NCBI GenBank assembly: GCA_021801235.1 | Contig: JAJYYG010000055.1 | Span: 1-32,464 of the forward strand | Reading direction: 5' to 3' | Origin: Actinomycetes bacterium | Lineage (GTDB): Bacteria > Actinomycetota > Acidimicrobiia > Acidimicrobiales > RAAP-2 | Length of the DNA: 32,464 nucleotides | In this document: piece after piece, positions 26,376-32,464 of the stretch | Numbering within the stretch: the first letter of the stretch is position 1 | How the letters are laid out: each line of letters starts with the position of its first letter | The notes under the pieces: model-generated | Told to the model about the DNA's origin: nothing | Database searches by the model: none | The model's input: only the letters and a program-made list of their open reading frames with translations | Position numbers and translations under genes: made by a program

Positions 26376-27632
26376 GTGGTGATGAACGTAAAGCCGGTGC
26401 CGACGCTGGACGAGCGGATCAACGACATCCGCATGCGGACGGCGGAGATCGTCAACGAGGACATCCTCCCCAATGAGCGCCGGCTGTGGCCGTCCCGGGA
26501 GGGGCGGGAGCTGCCCGAGCGTGACCGGAGCGAGGCCCACGAGCTCCGGGCGCAGGTCCAGGAGCGGGTGCGCAAGGCCGGTCTCTGGGCGCCCCACCTG
26601 CCGACCGAGTACGGCGGGATGGGCCTCGACTTCCTCGCGCACGCCTACATGAACGAGGTACTCGCCTACGCGATGGGGGCGGCAAAGCTCTTCGGCGTGG
26701 TGGCCCCCAATTCGGGCAACCAGAAGATCCTGGTCAAGTACGGCACCGACGAGCAGAAGCGCAAGTGGCTCCTTCCCCTGGTGGACGGCACCATGGAGTC
26801 CGGCTTTTCGATGACAGAGCCGGAGAACGCCGGCTCCGACCCCCGGTCGCTCACCACCACCGCCACCCGCGACGGCGACCACTGGGTCATCAACGGCCAC
26901 AAGTGGTTCACCTCCAACGGGATCGACGCGGACTTCTTCATCGTCATGTGCCGGGTGGTGGACGGGACGGGTGAGCTCGGCCGGTCGGGCCAGATGGCGC
27001 AGATCATCGTGCCCACCTCGGTCAAGGGCGTGAACGTGGTCCGGGGGATCGGCATCTGGGGACGGTCGTCGTCCGACCACTGCGAGGTCGTCTACGACGA
27101 CGTGCGGGTGCCGATCGAGAACATCCTGGGCAACGTGGGGGACGGCCACCAGGCTGCCCAGGACCGGCTCGGAGCCGGGCGCGTCTACCACTGCATGAAC
27201 TCGGTGGGGCAGATGTGGCGTGCCTTCGACCTGATGGTGGAGCGCGCCACCCAGCGGGAGGTGCACGGGGGATTGTTGAAGGACAAGCAGTTCATCCAAG
27301 GTTTCATCGCCGACAGCTACCAGGACATCCAGGCGGCCCGGCTCATGACCATCCACACCGCGGAGAAGGTGGACCGCAACGACGTCAGCGCCCGCACGGA
27401 CATCTCCGCCATCAAGGTCTTCGTCCCGGCCGCCTACGAGCGCGTCGTCGACCGGGCGATCCAGGTGTGGGGTGCGGCGGGGATCACCAACGATCTTCCG
27501 CTCGCCGCCATGTACCAGGGGGCCCGGACCCTGCGCCTGGCCGACGGGCCGGACGAGGTCCACCGGATCCTCATCGCCAAGCACGTCCTCCACCGCTACG
27601 AGTCGGGGGAGGGCTGGGACTTCGGGAACTGA
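26376..27632 (+). CDS. Acyl-CoA dehydrogenase family protein
   Basis: A 418-residue FAD flavoenzyme introducing a double bond into an acyl-CoA. The N-terminal helical domain contains LPTEYGGMGLDFLAHAYMNEVL. The middle beta domain has the FAD signature GFSMTEPENAGSDP and VINGHKWFTSNG. The C-terminal domain ends in QVWGAAGITNDLPLAAMYQGARTLRLADGPDEVHR. The LADGPDEVH ending places it with ACAD10/11-like enzymes, where an aspartate replaces the usual glutamate base. The start is uncertain among GTG 26376, GTG 26379 and ATG 26382; AGAGGGG at 26364-26370 fits the GTGs best. It is monocistronic and converges on the SCO1 gene; the 99-bp gap between them shows no firm terminator. Confidence 0.9.
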   Translation: MVMNVKPVPTLDERINDIRMRTAEIVNEDILPNERRLWPSREGRELPERDRSEAHELRAQVQERVRKAGLWAPHLPTEYGGMGLDFLAHAYMNEVLAYAMGAAKLFGVVAPNSGNQKILVKYGTDEQKRKWLLPLVDGTMESGFSMTEPENAGSDPRSLTTTATRDGDHWVINGHKWFTSNGIDADFFIVMCRVVDGTGELGRSGQMAQIIVPTSVKGVNVVRGIGIWGRSSSDHCEVVYDDVRVPIENILGNVGDGHQAAQDRLGAGRVYHCMNSVGQMWRAFDLMVERATQREVHGGLLKDKQFIQGFIADSYQDIQAARLMTIHTAEKVDRNDVSARTDISAIKVFVPAAYERVVDRAIQVWGAAGITNDLPLAAMYQGARTLRLADGPDEVHRILIAKHVLHRYESGEGWDFGN

Positions 27633-27731
27633 CCTCGGTCCGGCGGGGAGCGGATCAGTCCGGTCGGTACCACTGGTTCAGTGATCGGCCCGGGCCGGTA
27701 GCGGGGGCCAACCCGGTGGCCGGTGACCGCC

Positions 27732-28511
27732 CTACGACACCGCAGGGATATTCCGGTGGACCAGCCAACCCACCACCGAGAGCACCTGCCCGACCGTCCA
27801 CGTCTGACCACTCGCCCCGGGGTCGTTGAGGTTCTGCTGGCCCTGCGTGTCGAGCATCTGGTTCAGTGCCCTGGGGAGCGTGTGACTGGCGACGTCCGGC
27901 ATCGACGAGGTGGCGAACCGCTCGTGCCCGGAGGCGTCGATCACCATGTAACCGTCGGTGTGGCTCACGTCGTAGGTGAGCGGCTTGTGCGTCCACCAGT
28001 CGATCTGGGGAGGGTTCCCCTCGGGCACCTTCTGGGCGTACACGTAGAAGAACCGGTTCATGGCGTCGACCTGGGCCTGGGTGCCGGTGAGCAGCGTCCA
28101 GGAAGCCCCCGTCAGACGGGCATAGGCGGCCAGCCGGGCCGGGATGTCACGCTGGGGGTCCACCGAGTACTCGACGATGGCGACCTTCTTCGCCAGACCG
28201 GCCGCGTCGATCGCCCGCTGGACCAGCAGGAGGTTCTCCGTGGTCAACGGGCACACCTCCTGGCAGAGCGTGAGCATCGGGGCGAGCACCACCGTCTTGC
28301 CCCGGAACGCGGCCAGGGACATCGGCTGGCTGTTCTGGTTGACCATCGGCATCGGGGGAACGGCGCGGTTCTGGACGATCCCGATGCTCGGGGACGGGAC
28401 ACCGGGGGCCGCGGTGGAGAAGCAAGCGCTCAGGGAGACCGACGCGGCCAGGAGCAACGCCAACGTGGCGACCGGAGCGCCCACCCGGCGGCGGAGAGGC
28501 GACGTGGACAC
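27732..28511 (-). CDS. SCO1/SenC-family lipoprotein
   Basis: A 259-residue exported thioredoxin-fold protein. The signal segment (about 11-29) ends in LSAC with lipidated C30. The copper-binding C83-x3-C87 motif is in TLCQEVCP, and the third ligand H184 in YDVSHTDGYMVID. SCO proteins deliver copper to, or reduce, the CuA site of cytochrome oxidase. EYSVDPQRDIPARLAAYARLTG matches the family's VDPxRDTPxxL stretch. About 60 C-terminal residues are extra. No cytochrome oxidase gene is in view. The GTG start fits the leaderless promoter immediately upstream. Confidence 0.87.
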   Translation of the reverse strand: MSTSPLRRRVGAPVATLALLLAASVSLSACFSTAAPGVPSPSIGIVQNRAVPPMPMVNQNSQPMSLAAFRGKTVVLAPMLTLCQEVCPLTTENLLLVQRAIDAAGLAKKVAIVEYSVDPQRDIPARLAAYARLTGASWTLLTGTQAQVDAMNRFFYVYAQKVPEGNPPQIDWWTHKPLTYDVSHTDGYMVIDASGHERFATSSMPDVASHTLPRALNQMLDTQGQQNLNDPGASGQTWTVGQVLSVVGWLVHRNIPAVS

Positions 28512-28517
28512 CGTGCC

Positions 28518-28546
28518 ATGGTACGAGCGGACCCGGACCTTGTCAG
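28518..28546 (-). promoter_or_regulatory. Leaderless promoter of the SCO1/SenC gene
   Basis: On the minus strand CTGACA (28546-28541) and TACCAT (28523-28518) are exactly 17 bp apart, and the GTG begins six bases after the -10. There is no Shine-Dalgarno sequence. This is one of the two best sigma-70-type promoters in the window. Confidence 0.65.
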
Positions 28547-28579
28547 ATCAGCATCGGCCCGACCCGCCGTGGCGTCCCG

Positions 28580-29344
28580 TCACTCCAGGAGGTCGGGCTG
28601 CTCCCGGACGATCCGGTCGAAGAGCGGTTGGAAGCTGAACCAGCCGGCCAGATGCGACCCCACCTGGCCACGGGTCTTCCGGGCCATCTCCGGGTCGATC
28701 AGCACCGGCGTGCCTGCTGCGGAGGCGAGCAGCTGGGCCTGGCTCGACCGCTCCATGGTGATGAACCACCAGACCGCCTCGTCCACCGAGTGGCCCACCG
28801 TGAGGAGACCGTGGTTGCGGAGGATGGCGGCCTTGTGGTCGCCCAGGGCGTGGGCAATGCGCTTGCCTTCCTCGACGTCCACCACCACACCGGTGTAGTC
28901 GTCGAACACCGCGTGGTCTTCGAAGAAGGCGCAGACGTCTTGGGTGATCGGGTCGAGGAGCCTCCCGAGGGACGACCACGCCTTGCCGTGGACCGAGTGC
29001 GAGTGCGCGGCGGCCACCACGTCGGGGCGGGCGGCGTGGACCTGCGAATGGATGGCGAACGCCGCCGCGTTGACCGGCCTGTCTCCCTCGACCACGTCGC
29101 TCCGGTCGTTGACCAGGATGAGGTCGGAGGCGCGGATGTGCCCGAAGTGCATGCCGAACGGGTTCACCCAGAAGTGGTCCGGGCGTTCGGGGTCACGCGC
29201 CGTGATGTGGCCGGCCACGCCTTCGTCGAACCCGAAGGCCGAGAACAGGCGGAACCCGGCGGCCAGCCGCTGCTTGCGGTGGTTCCGCTCTTCCTCGGGA
29301 GTGTCGAACGCGGGCAGCTGCGGGAGCCGGACGGTGTCGGACAT
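28580..29344 (-). CDS. Class II aldolase/adducin-family protein
   Basis: A 254-residue protein with the class II aldolase/adducin fold. The metal site is formed by H114 and H116 (AAAHSHSVHG) and H178 (RNHGL). FGFDEGVAGHITARDP at 37-52 and WVNPFGMHFGHIRASDLI at 59-76 are typical of the uncharacterised branch that is neither fuculose aldolase nor ribulose epimerase. The Y/E residues needed for sugar-phosphate aldol cleavage are not obvious, so decarboxylase or other lyase roles are equally possible. GAGGAGGAA precedes the ATG. It probably has its own promoter 40-50 bp upstream. Confidence 0.86.
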   Translation of the reverse strand: MSDTVRLPQLPAFDTPEEERNHRKQRLAAGFRLFSAFGFDEGVAGHITARDPERPDHFWVNPFGMHFGHIRASDLILVNDRSDVVEGDRPVNAAAFAIHSQVHAARPDVVAAAHSHSVHGKAWSSLGRLLDPITQDVCAFFEDHAVFDDYTGVVVDVEEGKRIAHALGDHKAAILRNHGLLTVGHSVDEAVWWFITMERSSQAQLLASAAGTPVLIDPEMARKTRGQVGSHLAGWFSFQPLFDRIVREQPDLLE

Positions 29345-29389
29345 GGTTCCTCCTCGGCGGTGCTGGGCGACGGTGGCCGCCTGCCTCGG

Positions 29390-29395
29390 AGTGTA
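29390..29395 (-). promoter_or_regulatory. Candidate -10 box of the aldolase-family gene
   Basis: On the minus strand TACACT occurs in CCCTACACTCC, 45 bp before the ATG. The same hexamer is the -10 of the GntR gene. The -35 region is GC-rich and unclear. Confidence 0.4.
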
Positions 29396-29441
29396 GGGCA
29401 GGGTCGGAGCCGGTGCCCGGGCACCCACCACCCGGGTACGC

Positions 29442-29469
29442 ACCATAATTTGACATAATATCTATTATC
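29442..29469. promoter_or_regulatory. AT-rich block with inverted repeat, possible operator
   Basis: This 28-bp stretch is almost entirely A and T in otherwise GC-rich DNA. It contains ATAAT-ATCT-ATTAT (29456-29469), another ATAAT at 29445-29449, and a perfect TTGACA on the plus strand at 29450-29455. It lies 47-74 bp upstream of the aldolase -10 and downstream of the ABC permease stop. A regulator site or upstream activating element is likely; the factor is unknown. Confidence 0.4.
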
Positions 29470-29532
29470 GGCGGTCTGGGGAGATCCAGACAGCGCAGAG
29501 AGCCGCACCGGCCGGGTGCCCCGTCGGCAGGC

Positions 29533-30537
29533 TCACGCCCGCCACCGGCGGACCGCCCACAGGGTGATGCCGAACAGAGCGGCGGCCATCACGACGAAGA
29601 TCGCCGCCTCGCTCCACTGCAGGATCCAGAACCGGCTGGCCGGTTGGTAGGTGGTCCCGAACTGGATGCCGTGGGCAGCCAGGCACTTGTCGTAGTTGGA
29701 ACCAAGCCGCACGCAGAGGTCGCCCACGTGCCGGATCGACGCGGGTGACAACGACGCCCGGCTGCCGGGCGCGTCGCGGTAGCCGGTGGAGAGCTCCCAC
29801 GGTTGTGACCCGGTCACGAACGGGACTGCTCCTCCCGGCTGCTCGGGCTGGAACCGCGGCGCCACCAGGTTCGGACGCACCCAATGGACGAACGAGAGTC
29901 GAGCGGCGAAGAAGGCCGCCACCGTGGCCAGCCCGGCCCAGAACGTCCGACGGAGGACAGCCCCGGAGGCAGTGCCCAACGCGAAGGCGAACACGGTGTA
30001 GGCGACCGGCACGATCCCCACCGCGTCAAAGGTCCCCGGTTGGATACGCGAGGCACTCCCCACCACGACACCCGTCATATCCGGATTGCTCGGTAGGTGC
30101 CAGAACCACCAGTTGGTCACCCACGCCAGCAGCGAAGCCACCACCGCTACCGGCACCACCAGCGTCAGCCACCGGGTGACCAGCCACCGGGTGCGCGAGA
30201 TCCCCTGGGTGAACGCCAGCAGGACAGTGTGGCGTTCGAGCTCGCCGGCGACCAGCGGCGCGCCGAGCAGCACCCCGGCGAGCACCGGGATGAAGATCGG
30301 CAGCGCTATGATCACCCCCGCCTGGTCCTCGGCAACGAACAGGTGGCGTTCCAGCACCGAGCACAGGTCGCTTACCGGGCCGATGCCCAGCGAAGCGGTC
30401 GGGCACGATCGAGCGATGGCATGCTGAGCGATCGTGTAGTCGTGCTCCACAACCAGCATCCACGCCACCAGGGCGACCGCCAGCACGAAGCCCGCCGCCA
30501 GGATCAGGCGGTGCTGCCGCCAGGTGAGCCAGATCAC
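29533..30537 (-). CDS. ABC-2 type transporter permease
   Basis: A 334-residue membrane protein with about six helices: near residues 10-30, 75-97, 122-142, 172-192, 200-217 and 307-327. The long region at 220-305 is probably extracytoplasmic. An internal ELERHTVLLAFTQGISRTRWLVTRW stretch is typical of ABC-2 export permeases, where the polypeptide couples to the ATPase. Its GTG overlaps the ATPase TGA by four bases (GTGA), so the two are translated together. Substrate is unknown; YtrA-linked exporters often respond to cell-envelope stress or peptides. Confidence 0.82.
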   Translation of the reverse strand: MIWLTWRQHRLILAAGFVLAVALVAWMLVVEHDYTIAQHAIARSCPTASLGIGPVSDLCSVLERHLFVAEDQAGVIIALPIFIPVLAGVLLGAPLVAGELERHTVLLAFTQGISRTRWLVTRWLTLVVPVAVVASLLAWVTNWWFWHLPSNPDMTGVVVGSASRIQPGTFDAVGIVPVAYTVFAFALGTASGAVLRRTFWAGLATVAAFFAARLSFVHWVRPNLVAPRFQPEQPGGAVPFVTGSQPWELSTGYRDAPGSRASLSPASIRHVGDLCVRLGSNYDKCLAAHGIQFGTTYQPASRFWILQWSEAAIFVVMAAALFGITLWAVRRWRA

Positions 30538-31484
30538 AACGCACCCCCGTCCGCTCCGGAGCCGACGATCCCAGTACCGGGCCCCGCTGCCCTGGCGCCC
30601 GGCCCCGCGGCTCCGCTGCCCGGATCCGCTCCGTTGCCCGGGTTGGCAAGGTAGGCGACCACCACCTCCTCGAGGTCGGGTTCGAGCACCTCCCATCCGG
30701 CTGGGATCGGCACCGTCGACCCACGGACCAGCACCGTGGTCTGGCGGGGCGTGCGTGTGGTGGAGATCACGTGGCCATCGACACCCGGTGGATCGCCGGC
30801 CGGTCCGACCAGCAGCCGGTGGTCGGCCAGCAGGTCGTCGATAGGCGATGCCACCTGCACCGTCGACGCCGACAAGATGATCAACTGGTCGCACACCGGC
30901 TCGAGCTCGCTGATGATGTGGGACGAGAGGAGCACAGTGGTCCCTCGATCGGCGACTGTCCCCATCAGCACCTGGAGCAGCCGCGTCCGGGCCAGGGGAT
31001 CGAGGCTGGCCACCGGCTCGTCGAGCAGCAACAGGTCGGCCCGCTTGGCCAGACAGACTGCCAGCGCCACTTGGGCCTGCTGGCCCCCTGACAGTTGGCG
31101 CACCCGGGCGCCGAGCGGGATCCCGAGCTCATCGATCCATCGGTGGGCCGCCTCGTCGTCCCACTGCGGGTTCAGCCGACGCCCGACAGCCAGCATCTCC
31201 CCCACCCGGAACCGCCGGTACAGGGGGTGGATCTGGTCGAAGTACCCGATCCGGTTCAGGTGTTCGGTGCCGTTGGGATGCACCGGCGCGCCGAAGACGG
31301 TCACCGTCCCTTCGGTCGGGCGGGCCAGCCCCGCGGCCACCCGGAGGAGGGTGGTCTTGCCGGCGCCGTTCGGTCCCACCAGACCGGTCACCGACCCGAC
31401 CGGTACCGACAGGTCGCAGTGCCGGAGACCCCATCGGGTCCGGTACCTCCGTCCGAGCCCTTGCACCTCGAGTGCCGCCGTCAT
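30534..31484 (-). CDS. ABC transporter ATPase
   Basis: A 316-residue ATPase of the drug/peptide exporter type. Walker A GPNGAGKTT is at 37-45, followed by the signature LSGGQQAQVALAV and Walker B LLLLDEPVASLD, then SSHIISELE with the switch histidine. About 35 C-terminal residues are low-complexity Gly/Ala/Pro (GSGAAGPGARAAGPG), not part of the ATPase fold. The ATG overlaps the GntR stop by four bases and the stop overlaps the permease start, giving three co-translated genes. Confidence 0.92.
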   Translation of the reverse strand: MTAALEVQGLGRRYRTRWGLRHCDLSVPVGSVTGLVGPNGAGKTTLLRVAAGLARPTEGTVTVFGAPVHPNGTEHLNRIGYFDQIHPLYRRFRVGEMLAVGRRLNPQWDDEAAHRWIDELGIPLGARVRQLSGGQQAQVALAVCLAKRADLLLLDEPVASLDPLARTRLLQVLMGTVADRGTTVLLSSHIISELEPVCDQLIILSASTVQVASPIDDLLADHRLLVGPAGDPPGVDGHVISTTRTPRQTTVLVRGSTVPIPAGWEVLEPDLEEVVVAYLANPGNGADPGSGAAGPGARAAGPGTGIVGSGADGGAL

Positions 31485-31975
31485 CTGCGCTCCTCTCCTT
31501 TACGTCGATTGGTAGGTCCGGTGCGACCGGTGTGCTCCATCTGCCTCGCGTCTTCGGCGCCTGCGGTGGATCGTGGGCGTTCCGTGCGTGCCGTCGATCG
31601 CTTTGCCTCCACCACCAGCGCGTCGATCGCCTCGTCTTCGAGCCCTGCTCGTCGTGCCCGTTGCATCCACTCGCCCAGGTGTTGGCGCAGTTCGTCGTGG
31701 GGATCGTCGGCGCCAGGCAGGGTCTCCCGGACGAACGTGCCCCGTCCGGCCTGCCCCTCGACCAGCCCCTGGTGTTCAAGTTCGCGGTAGGCCCGGTGGA
31801 CGGTATTGGGGTTGACGGCGACCTGTCCGACGACATCACGAACCGGGGGAAGCTGGTCCCCCGGTCGCAGAATGCCCAGGTGGAGGGCCTGGCGCACCTG
31901 CTCCACCAACTGCCGATAGATCGGGAGCCCCGAGTGCCGGTCGAGCCGGAAGCGGAGCAGTGCCTGATCCGCCAT
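31481..31975 (-). CDS. GntR-family regulator, YtrA subfamily
   Basis: A 164-residue repressor-type protein. The winged helix occupies about residues 10-84: PIYRQLVEQVRQALHLGILRPGDQLPPVRD, then VNPNTVHRAYRELEHQGLVEGQAGRGTFV. The short C-terminal part (about 85-125) lacks a large ligand-binding domain, which marks the YtrA subfamily. Such proteins usually control an ABC exporter in the same operon, as here. A charged tail after 125 is not conserved. The ATG sits seven bases after a -10 box, with no separate ribosome binding site beyond AGGA in that spacer. Confidence 0.92.
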   Translation of the reverse strand: MADQALLRFRLDRHSGLPIYRQLVEQVRQALHLGILRPGDQLPPVRDVVGQVAVNPNTVHRAYRELEHQGLVEGQAGRGTFVRETLPGADDPHDELRQHLGEWMQRARRAGLEDEAIDALVVEAKRSTARTERPRSTAGAEDARQMEHTGRTGPTNRRKGEERR

Positions 31976-31982
31976 GTGTCCT

Positions 31983-32011
31983 AGTGTACTAGCTATTTAG
32001 TACATTTCCAA
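31983..32011 (-). promoter_or_regulatory. Leaderless promoter of the GntR-ABC operon
   Basis: On the minus strand TTGGAA (32011-32006) and TACACT (31988-31983) are 17 bp apart, and the ATG follows after seven bases (AGGACAC). The whole spacer and part of the -10 are covered by the operator palindrome. Confidence 0.65.
31985..32004. promoter_or_regulatory. GntR/YtrA-type operator palindrome
   Basis: TGTACTA-N6-TAGTACA is a perfect 7+7 inverted repeat inside the promoter of the GntR-ABC operon. Binding here would block RNA polymerase, so autorepression is expected. It resembles reported YtrA sites built on AGTGTA...TACACT: AGTGTA-N12-TACATT overlaps it at 31983-32006. Confidence 0.75.
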
Positions 32012-32075
32012 TGAACGGAGTGGCGATCACCCCGACGACATGCCCACCCCGGCGACATCACGTTCTCGGGACACC

Positions 32076-32177
32076 ATGAGCGGATCGGGAATCCAGAACC
32101 CCGGTGCGACCAGCAGCTCGGGCGCACCGGGGAAGTCTGGACCCCCGCACGAGGAGGGCCCTCAGGACGCAAAGTGA
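32076..32177 (+). CDS. Possible 33-residue small ORF
   Basis: An ATG at 32076 opens a 33-codon frame (MSGSGIQNPGATSSSG...) rich in Gly, Ser and Pro and ending HEEGPQDAK. There is only a weak CGGGA upstream, and no family is recognised. The gap 32012-32269 between the GntR promoter and the last gene otherwise shows nothing but the -10-like box at 32198. This may not be a gene. Confidence 0.15.
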   Translation: MSGSGIQNPGATSSSGAPGKSGPPHEEGPQDAK

Positions 32178-32197
32178 TGACGAAGCGGCCGGGGCGC

Positions 32198-32203
32198 TAC
32201 CTT
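32198..32203 (+). promoter_or_regulatory. Candidate -10 box of the FAD-oxidase gene
   Basis: TACCTT in GGCGCTACCTTTGC has the GCTAnnnT form of other -10 boxes here. It would give a leader of about 60 nt. No clear -35. Confidence 0.3.
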
Positions 32204-32269
32204 TGCAACACGGCAAGGTCACCAGCCTGTAGGCCGACCTGCGGCTGAGACGGAGAAGGGGCGCAACCC

Positions 32270-32464
32270 ATGGGGAACCAGTTCGATGCCCTGGCAGACA
32301 TCGTGGGACGGTCCTTCGTGTCCACCGGCAAGCAGATCAACCCCGACGACACCCACGACGAGGCCCTGTCGACCGCCGGGACGACCCCGGTTGCGGTCGT
32401 CCGCCCGGCGAACACCGCCGAGGTCGCCGCGATCGTCGCCTGGGCCGTGGAGCACCGGACCGCG
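32270..32464 (+). CDS. FAD-linked oxidase, N-terminal part (cut by window end)
   Basis: Only the first 65 codons are present and the frame is open at the window edge. MGNQFDALADIVGRSFVSTGKQINPDDTH is followed by TTPVAVVRPANTAEVAAIVAWAVEH, the start of an FAD_binding_4 domain as in GlcD/lactate-dehydrogenase-type flavoproteins, where this segment leads to the FAD pyrophosphate loop. The substrate cannot be told from this fragment. GGAGAAGGGG precedes the ATG. Confidence 0.75.
   Translation, partial: MGNQFDALADIVGRSFVSTGKQINPDDTHDEALSTAGTTPVAVVRPANTAEVAAIVAWAVEHRTA

Noticed and set aside
27671-27683. CACTG-GTT-CAGTG inverted repeat between the acyl-CoA dehydrogenase and SCO1 stops
   Set aside because: Five base pairs with a 3-nt loop and no T-run; too weak to call a terminator, and a convergent gap is not where an operator would be expected.

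Overview
The window is very GC-rich, densely packed DNA that is almost entirely coding, with many 4-nt start/stop overlaps and frequent GTG starts. An Rv1828-type MerR regulator sits beside glycine-cleavage genes, and there is an MhuD-like haem oxygenase, a two-domain NfeD followed by a slipin, and -10 boxes placed 6-7 nt before start codons. Together these suggest an actinobacterium. The split glycine decarboxylase (gcvPA/gcvPB) is unlike Mycobacterium or Streptomyces and would fit a deep branch such as Acidimicrobiia; the lineage is an inference. I see no rRNA, tRNA, CRISPR array, transposase or phage gene, so this reads as ordinary chromosome.

Layout. 1-2.3 kb: a gamma-carbonic-anhydrase-like protein (+), then on the minus strand an MhuD-like monooxygenase, a DUF2889 protein and a Y-x4-D lipoprotein. 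2.3-7.7 kb: a MerR regulator with a perfect palindrome in its leader, a small PD-(D/E)XK-like protein, a 24-bp tandem repeat array, then gcvT-gcvPA-gcvPB. 7.9-9.8 kb: an SDR oxidoreductase converging on a solitary GAPDH gene. 10-13.7 kb: a three-gene run of alpha/beta hydrolase, erythromycin-esterase homologue and a phosphoribosyltransferase-hydrolase fusion. 13.7-21 kb: a complete sugar ABC importer (two permeases, ATPase, Tat-type binding lipoprotein) divergent from a GH38 alpha-mannosidase, a mannoside uptake and cleavage locus. 21.2-27.6 kb: a second SDR, NfeD-slipin, PEP synthase and an acyl-CoA dehydrogenase. 27.7-29.4 kb (minus): an SCO1/SenC lipoprotein and a class II aldolase-family protein. 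29.5-32 kb (minus): a GntR/YtrA regulator, ABC ATPase and ABC-2 permease controlled by a clear operator. The window ends inside an FAD-linked oxidase gene.

The most interesting points are the 24-bp repeat array abutting the gcvT promoter; the small E-L-T-T nuclease-fold protein between a MerR regulator and the glycine-cleavage genes; the esterase/PRTase-hydrolase cluster of unknown substrate; a gamma-CA-like protein whose third metal-ligand histidine is a glutamate; four genes that look leaderless; and the GntR promoter whose 7+7 palindrome lies between and over the -35/-10 elements. None of these proves a new system. The esterase cluster and the MerR/nuclease-like/repeat/gcv locus are the best candidates.
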